Assembly: GCA_963718355.1 (NCBI GenBank)
Contig: CAVQZA010000014.1
Location: forward strand, 1 to 64,000
Source of the DNA: CAVQZA01 sp963718355
Lineage (GTDB): Bacteria; Actinomycetota; Thermoleophilia; Gaiellales; Gaiellaceae
Direction: 5' to 3'
DNA length: 64,000 nucleotides
The notes under the pieces are model-generated. The model did not search any database, was not told the DNA's origin, and worked only from the letters and a program-made list of their open reading frames with translations. A program made the position numbers and the translations under genes. Each line of letters opens with the position of its first letter. The first letter of the stretch is position 1. This document shows, piece after piece, positions 62,101-64,000 of the stretch.

Positions 62101-62150
62101 CGATCGCGCAGTTCGGAGCAGCGCTTAGGGATCCCGGCTTCGCGCACTGA
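59127..62150 (+). CDS. Secreted PgaB-like polysaccharide deacetylase with Ig-like repeats
   Basis: The 1007-residue protein has a signal peptide (RRLLFLLVAGLAAFAAGPAAA), then six to seven Ig-like repeats (about residues 23 to 710). Each repeat ends near DNTPPST, DNTAPST or DNTLPT, and two are near duplicates sharing HASDAxGxxSVQFAIDG, DGGxGFNY and TDxAGN motifs. A C-terminal NodB domain follows (LPVLNYHEINPPGG, ITVDDGIKDEQAW, EFHAGQYGHGD). That domain resembles the N-terminal deacetylase of PgaB. No anchor is visible. The ATG overlaps the epimerase stop as ATGA, so it is co-translated with the polysaccharide genes. Confidence 0.88.
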   Translation: MRRLLFLLVAGLAAFAAGPAAAAIQVTITSPASSAHVGDIGTVLPVQINASATSGIYGVQLNVDGQPYPDAATWDSTPTGQYVYEIDWNTTGLTAGTHLLSVTAMDWSVAFPDGSTQESDPVTVDVGPAYPTISLSAPTSFTFVHGSSVPVASLFTSAANPPTVQLSADGSSLATTVGSGSATATWNSTSVPDGSHTIGASIVDARGKSASASATVTVDNTPPSTFIASPAANSFFTGSLPTTAHASDAHGIASVQFAIDGVPAGGVLTSPDGGSGFNYSSTLSLASLTSGPHQLTAVATDMAGNASTTAAVAFSIGVTPPAVSIAAPPNGSFAHSKVTVNASVTGGALPDSAQLYVDGTASGAPITSSPFSFAWNTTGLTDGTHTLMVRVTDAQSRTASSAVVNQTVDNTAPSTFVIAPAAGSFFQGSLPATAHASDAFGVKSVQFAIDGTLVGSPVTGPDGGTGFNYSATLSLTGLANGAHALTSVVTDNAGNTATSASVSFSIGSGPATVVVTVPPDWMFASKTIPVTATVTGGTPPFGATLLVDGVATAVVPTIAGNAYTFAWNTTTLADGTHTIQVSAKDAANLTSSSPVLHETVDNTLPTAVMYQPTAANSRNNGPTTLQVHASDGFGIKSVQFTADGIPVGPLLTAPDAGQSYLYTITFDTSTLTAGSHGISAAVTDQAGNVTNAPPVTITTGTISYLPVLNYHEINPPGGYSIYDQTPAEADAQLSYLKTNGYQSVTLQQYQQWLGGANIGVAKPVLITVDDGIKDEQAWDPILQKYGFTAVLYVVTGFADNTTPGDSDPNNMSWANIQALVATGRWQVEFHAGQYGHGDSYADTPPATINLGGGVTLSFPSTCPYFYSCLGTRTTTTGIGRTRRTTTATETPAQAEARITSEVAAGMTELKTKMPTAAMISWALPFNDAGQWTNLYNDPSGTVQSWLPGFMASKFPVIFTQTDPVTYALASGTVGALNGFNRRYRFEVHTDTTIAQFGAALRDPGFAH

Positions 62151-62194
62151 TCCACTCAAGCTAAAGCTGATTCGCCCGGACCTTCGACTTGATC

Positions 62195-62218
62195 GTGGTC
62201 TAGGTGAGGCTAGACCAC
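62195..62218. terminator. Perfect 9-base inverted repeat downstream of the deacetylase gene
   Basis: GTGGTCTAG (62195 to 62203) and CTAGACCAC (62210 to 62218) with loop GTGAGG lie 45 bases after the stop codon. No T-run follows. It may end the polysaccharide transcript or act as an operator for the next genes. Confidence 0.5.
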
Positions 62219-62345
62219 CGGCACAAGCGAATTTGATTTTGACCGACCCAGATTGCGCGAGGAGTCGGAACTCCTGAGGCCGGAAATTGCGACCGGACTT
62301 CCGGGGACGCTATTTAGAAAGCCCCTGAACTGGCGGAGGTACTAG

Positions 62346-62588
62346 ATGAAGCGAAAGTCGTTTTCCCGGAGAGCATGGATCGCCCTCGGCGTCCCCAGCG
62401 TTGCTCTTGCGACGGCAGTGTGCGGCCATGCGTTCTTCTCGACGACCGGCAACGGCACCGGCTCCGGCTCCGGCACGGTCAACTCGAGCGACCTGACCCA
62501 CAACACGCAGTACACGACGCAGGCAGCACAGACCGACGGTGAAGGAACCGCGAGCAACCAGCCGACCACCACCCTTACGGGGGCGTAG
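62346..62588 (+). CDS. Small exported Ser/Thr/Gly-rich protein
   Basis: The 80-residue protein has a basic N-terminus (KRKSFSRRAWIALG), one hydrophobic helix (about residues 11 to 31) and a low-complexity Gly/Ser/Thr/Gln tail (TTGNGTGSGSGTVNSS and so on). The ribosome-binding site GGCGGAGG lies 6 bases before the ATG. No family is recognised. It is followed by the PKD-type protein 6 bases after its stop, so the two form a small operon. Confidence 0.7.
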   Translation: MKRKSFSRRAWIALGVPSVALATAVCGHAFFSTTGNGTGSGSGTVNSSDLTHNTQYTTQAAQTDGEGTASNQPTTTLTGA

Positions 62589-62594
62589 GAACAC

Positions 62595-62945
62595 ATGGCC
62601 GTCCGACGATACGCAGCGCTCGCCATAGCGGGCGCTGCGTTGCTCCTCGCTTCGCCGCTCATCGCGACTGCAGGGGCTCCGAAGCCGGCCACGGTCTCGA
62701 TCGCGGTGACGAGCCTCAAGCTCCTAGACAACGACACGCGGGAAGTAACGTTCAAGGTGACATCGAAGCACCCGCTGAAGAGCTACTCCTGGAGCTTCGG
62801 CGACCCGTCGAGCGGAGCCCACAACCGGTCGACTTCGCCCCAGCCTCGGCACATCTTCGCCGCGCACAAGACCTACACGGTCACGCTCACAGCCACGACA
62901 CGGACAGGTGCGCAAACAAACGCTACCGTCAAGCTCAAGCTCTAG
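62595..62945 (+). CDS. Small secreted PKD-domain-like protein
   Basis: The 116-residue protein has a signal peptide (VRRYAALAIAGAALLLASPLIATAG) and one beta-sandwich domain with the PKD-like segment KSYSWSFGDPSSGAHNRSTSPQPRHIFAAHKTYTVTLTATT. PKD domains are extracellular protein or carbohydrate binding modules. It is 6 bases downstream of the previous small gene. The likely role is at the cell surface, perhaps binding the polymer made by the upstream genes. Confidence 0.72.
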   Translation: MAVRRYAALAIAGAALLLASPLIATAGAPKPATVSIAVTSLKLLDNDTREVTFKVTSKHPLKSYSWSFGDPSSGAHNRSTSPQPRHIFAAHKTYTVTLTATTRTGAQTNATVKLKL

Positions 62946-63382
62946 CGCCTAGCAGCGGTAACCGACGCCGAACACGGTAGGCCCGTCGTGGTTCGAGCCG
63001 GCGAACTCCCGGTTTGTGTTCCCTGGGCCACGTCGAAACCGGTGCCGGCCAACGGTCCGAGTCGCACGAGGTGCAGAGTGCTCGTCAGGCGGCGGGCCGT
63101 CGAGCCCACGCAGCCGGGCAGCGGCTGCTCAGCGCCAGCCAGTTCACATACTCGCGAATCGGAGTCGGCACGGTGTCCGCGTCGCTGCTAGAGATCGGCT
63201 TGAACGTGACGATTGCCCAGGAGCCAAGGCCGGCGACGACAGCCAATGCGGCGAAACCGAAGATCCACTTCGCGCCGCAAGCCTAGGACACGGGTCGGAA
63301 TGCACGTTTCCACTCTCCCGCGGCTTCGGCCCAGCCTTTCGACCAGCGCCGGTAGGGCGTTGATCTGCCAGCATTTTCTCAC
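62946..63382. other. Intergenic region with a possible minus-strand remnant
   Basis: A minus-strand frame ending TGA at 63085 reads like a small membrane protein (KWIFGFAALAVVAGLGSWAIV and a Pro/Arg tail) but has an in-frame stop just upstream and no ATG, GTG or good TTG start. It may be a decayed gene. Otherwise nothing is seen in the 437 bases. Confidence 0.4.
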
Positions 63383-64000
63383 GTGAGTCAGCCGCTGAAA
63401 CGAGTCGGAGGTTCAAAGCTGCAGCTGCGCGGTCTGCTCTCCGGTGCGGTTGGGCTCGTCCTCTTGCTGCCACTGCTGGCCAGTTGCGGCTCCGAACCAG
63501 CTTCGGAGGGCCCTGCCCAGTCCTACCGTCCGGCACCGCTCCTTATCAGCAAGCCGGCCAAGCAGCCGTCCTGCAAAGCAGCTCTCGACTCGCGAGCGGC
63601 TCGATCGTACGCCGCGGTCGTCCGGAAGCTCGCAGTGGTTCGCGCGCGGCCCGGCGGCGGGAAGGTCGTCGGCCGATTCGGCGCAACCGATCAGAACGGC
63701 TACCCGACCGTGTTCGGCATCGTGGGAAAGCAGGCCGACCGTCAGTGCAAGGCGACGTGGTACCACGTGCAACTTCCCGTCAAGCCGAACGGCAGTACCG
63801 GCTGGGTTCGAGCCGGCGCGGTACGCGCGTATGCGATCGCCTCGAAGATCATCGTGCACCTGTCGACTCGGCGTCTCGTCGCCTATCACGCAGGCAAGCC
63901 GGTCCTGCGGGCGCCGGTCGCGGTGGGCTCTCCGCAAAGCCCGACGCCGGTCGGCAGCTTCTACATCAATGAGCGGTTCATCCTCACGAATCCGAACGGC
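63383..64000 (+). CDS. Lipoprotein L,D-transpeptidase (YkuD family), partial
   Basis: The gene runs off the right edge; 206 residues are visible. It has a lipoprotein signal with lipobox LLASC, an SH3-like domain (residues about 75 to 155; VVRKLAVVRARPGGGKVVGRFG), and the start of a YkuD catalytic domain (SKIIVHLSTRRLVAYHAGKPVLRAPVAVGSPQSPTPVGSFYIN). The catalytic cysteine region lies beyond the window. Such enzymes form 3-3 cross-links in peptidoglycan. The GTG start at 63383 is the first that includes the full signal peptide. Confidence 0.85.
   Translation, partial: MSQPLKRVGGSKLQLRGLLSGAVGLVLLLPLLASCGSEPASEGPAQSYRPAPLLISKPAKQPSCKAALDSRAARSYAAVVRKLAVVRARPGGGKVVGRFGATDQNGYPTVFGIVGKQADRQCKATWYHVQLPVKPNGSTGWVRAGAVRAYAIASKIIVHLSTRRLVAYHAGKPVLRAPVAVGSPQSPTPVGSFYINERFILTNPNG

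Noticed and set aside
62946..63290. Minus-strand frame resembling a membrane protein, ending at 63085
   Set aside because: It has an in-frame stop just before the hydrophobic stretch and no usable start codon; kept only as a note in the intergenic entry.

Overview
The window is high-GC, gene-dense bacterial DNA that looks actinobacterial and, by inference, from the Thermoleophilia (Gaiellales/Solirubrobacterales type). The supporting signs are a biotin carboxylase-BCCP fusion (AccA3 type) with a separate carboxyltransferase, a short glutamyl-tRNA synthetase, tandem overlapping tyrosine recombinases, many GTG/TTG starts, and -10 boxes (TANNNT) placed 5 to 8 bases before the start codon, which implies widespread leaderless mRNAs. 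All family calls come from motifs and overall resemblance. No database search was run.

Region 1 (1 to about 43.2 kb) is compact and mostly housekeeping. It holds a succinate dehydrogenase with a heterodisulfide-reductase-like third subunit, XerC/XerD-like recombinases, isocitrate and malate dehydrogenases, succinyl-CoA ligase (sucC and sucD with a methyltransferase gene between them), a drug-type ABC exporter and acyl-CoA carboxylase genes. It also has a phosphatidylglycerophosphate synthase, an NlpC/P60 hydrolase, a bifunctional GGDEF/HD-GYP protein, an HtrA protease and a polyamine/GABA-type ABC importer with its aminotransferase. A tRNA-Thr(TGT) gene, a SigH-like sigma factor, gltX-cysS-rlmB-NYN and a MoxR/DUF58/VWA operon follow, ending with a fatty acid desaturase. 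Genes commonly overlap by 1 to 4 bases, and four convergent pairs end on one shared CTAG.

Region 2 (about 43.2 to 64 kb) is looser, with gaps of 200 to 650 bases. It is devoted to the cell surface and signalling: a diguanylate cyclase, three NarL/LuxR-type response regulators (two of them close duplicates), a cytoplasmic HisKA_3 kinase, a SpoIID/LytB protein, a 46-residue LPFTG microprotein beside a sortase, and a CAP-domain protein. An exopolysaccharide-type set follows: nucleotide-sugar dehydrogenase, processive GT2 synthase, NAD epimerase, and a PgaB-like deacetylase carrying Ig-like repeats. Small exported proteins and the start of a lipoprotein L,D-transpeptidase close the window.

The parts most worth following up are the sortase/LPFTG microprotein pair, the PNAG-like polysaccharide cluster with its neighbouring two-component and c-di-GMP genes, the DosR-box-like palindromes in the same region, and the systematic leaderless promoter architecture.
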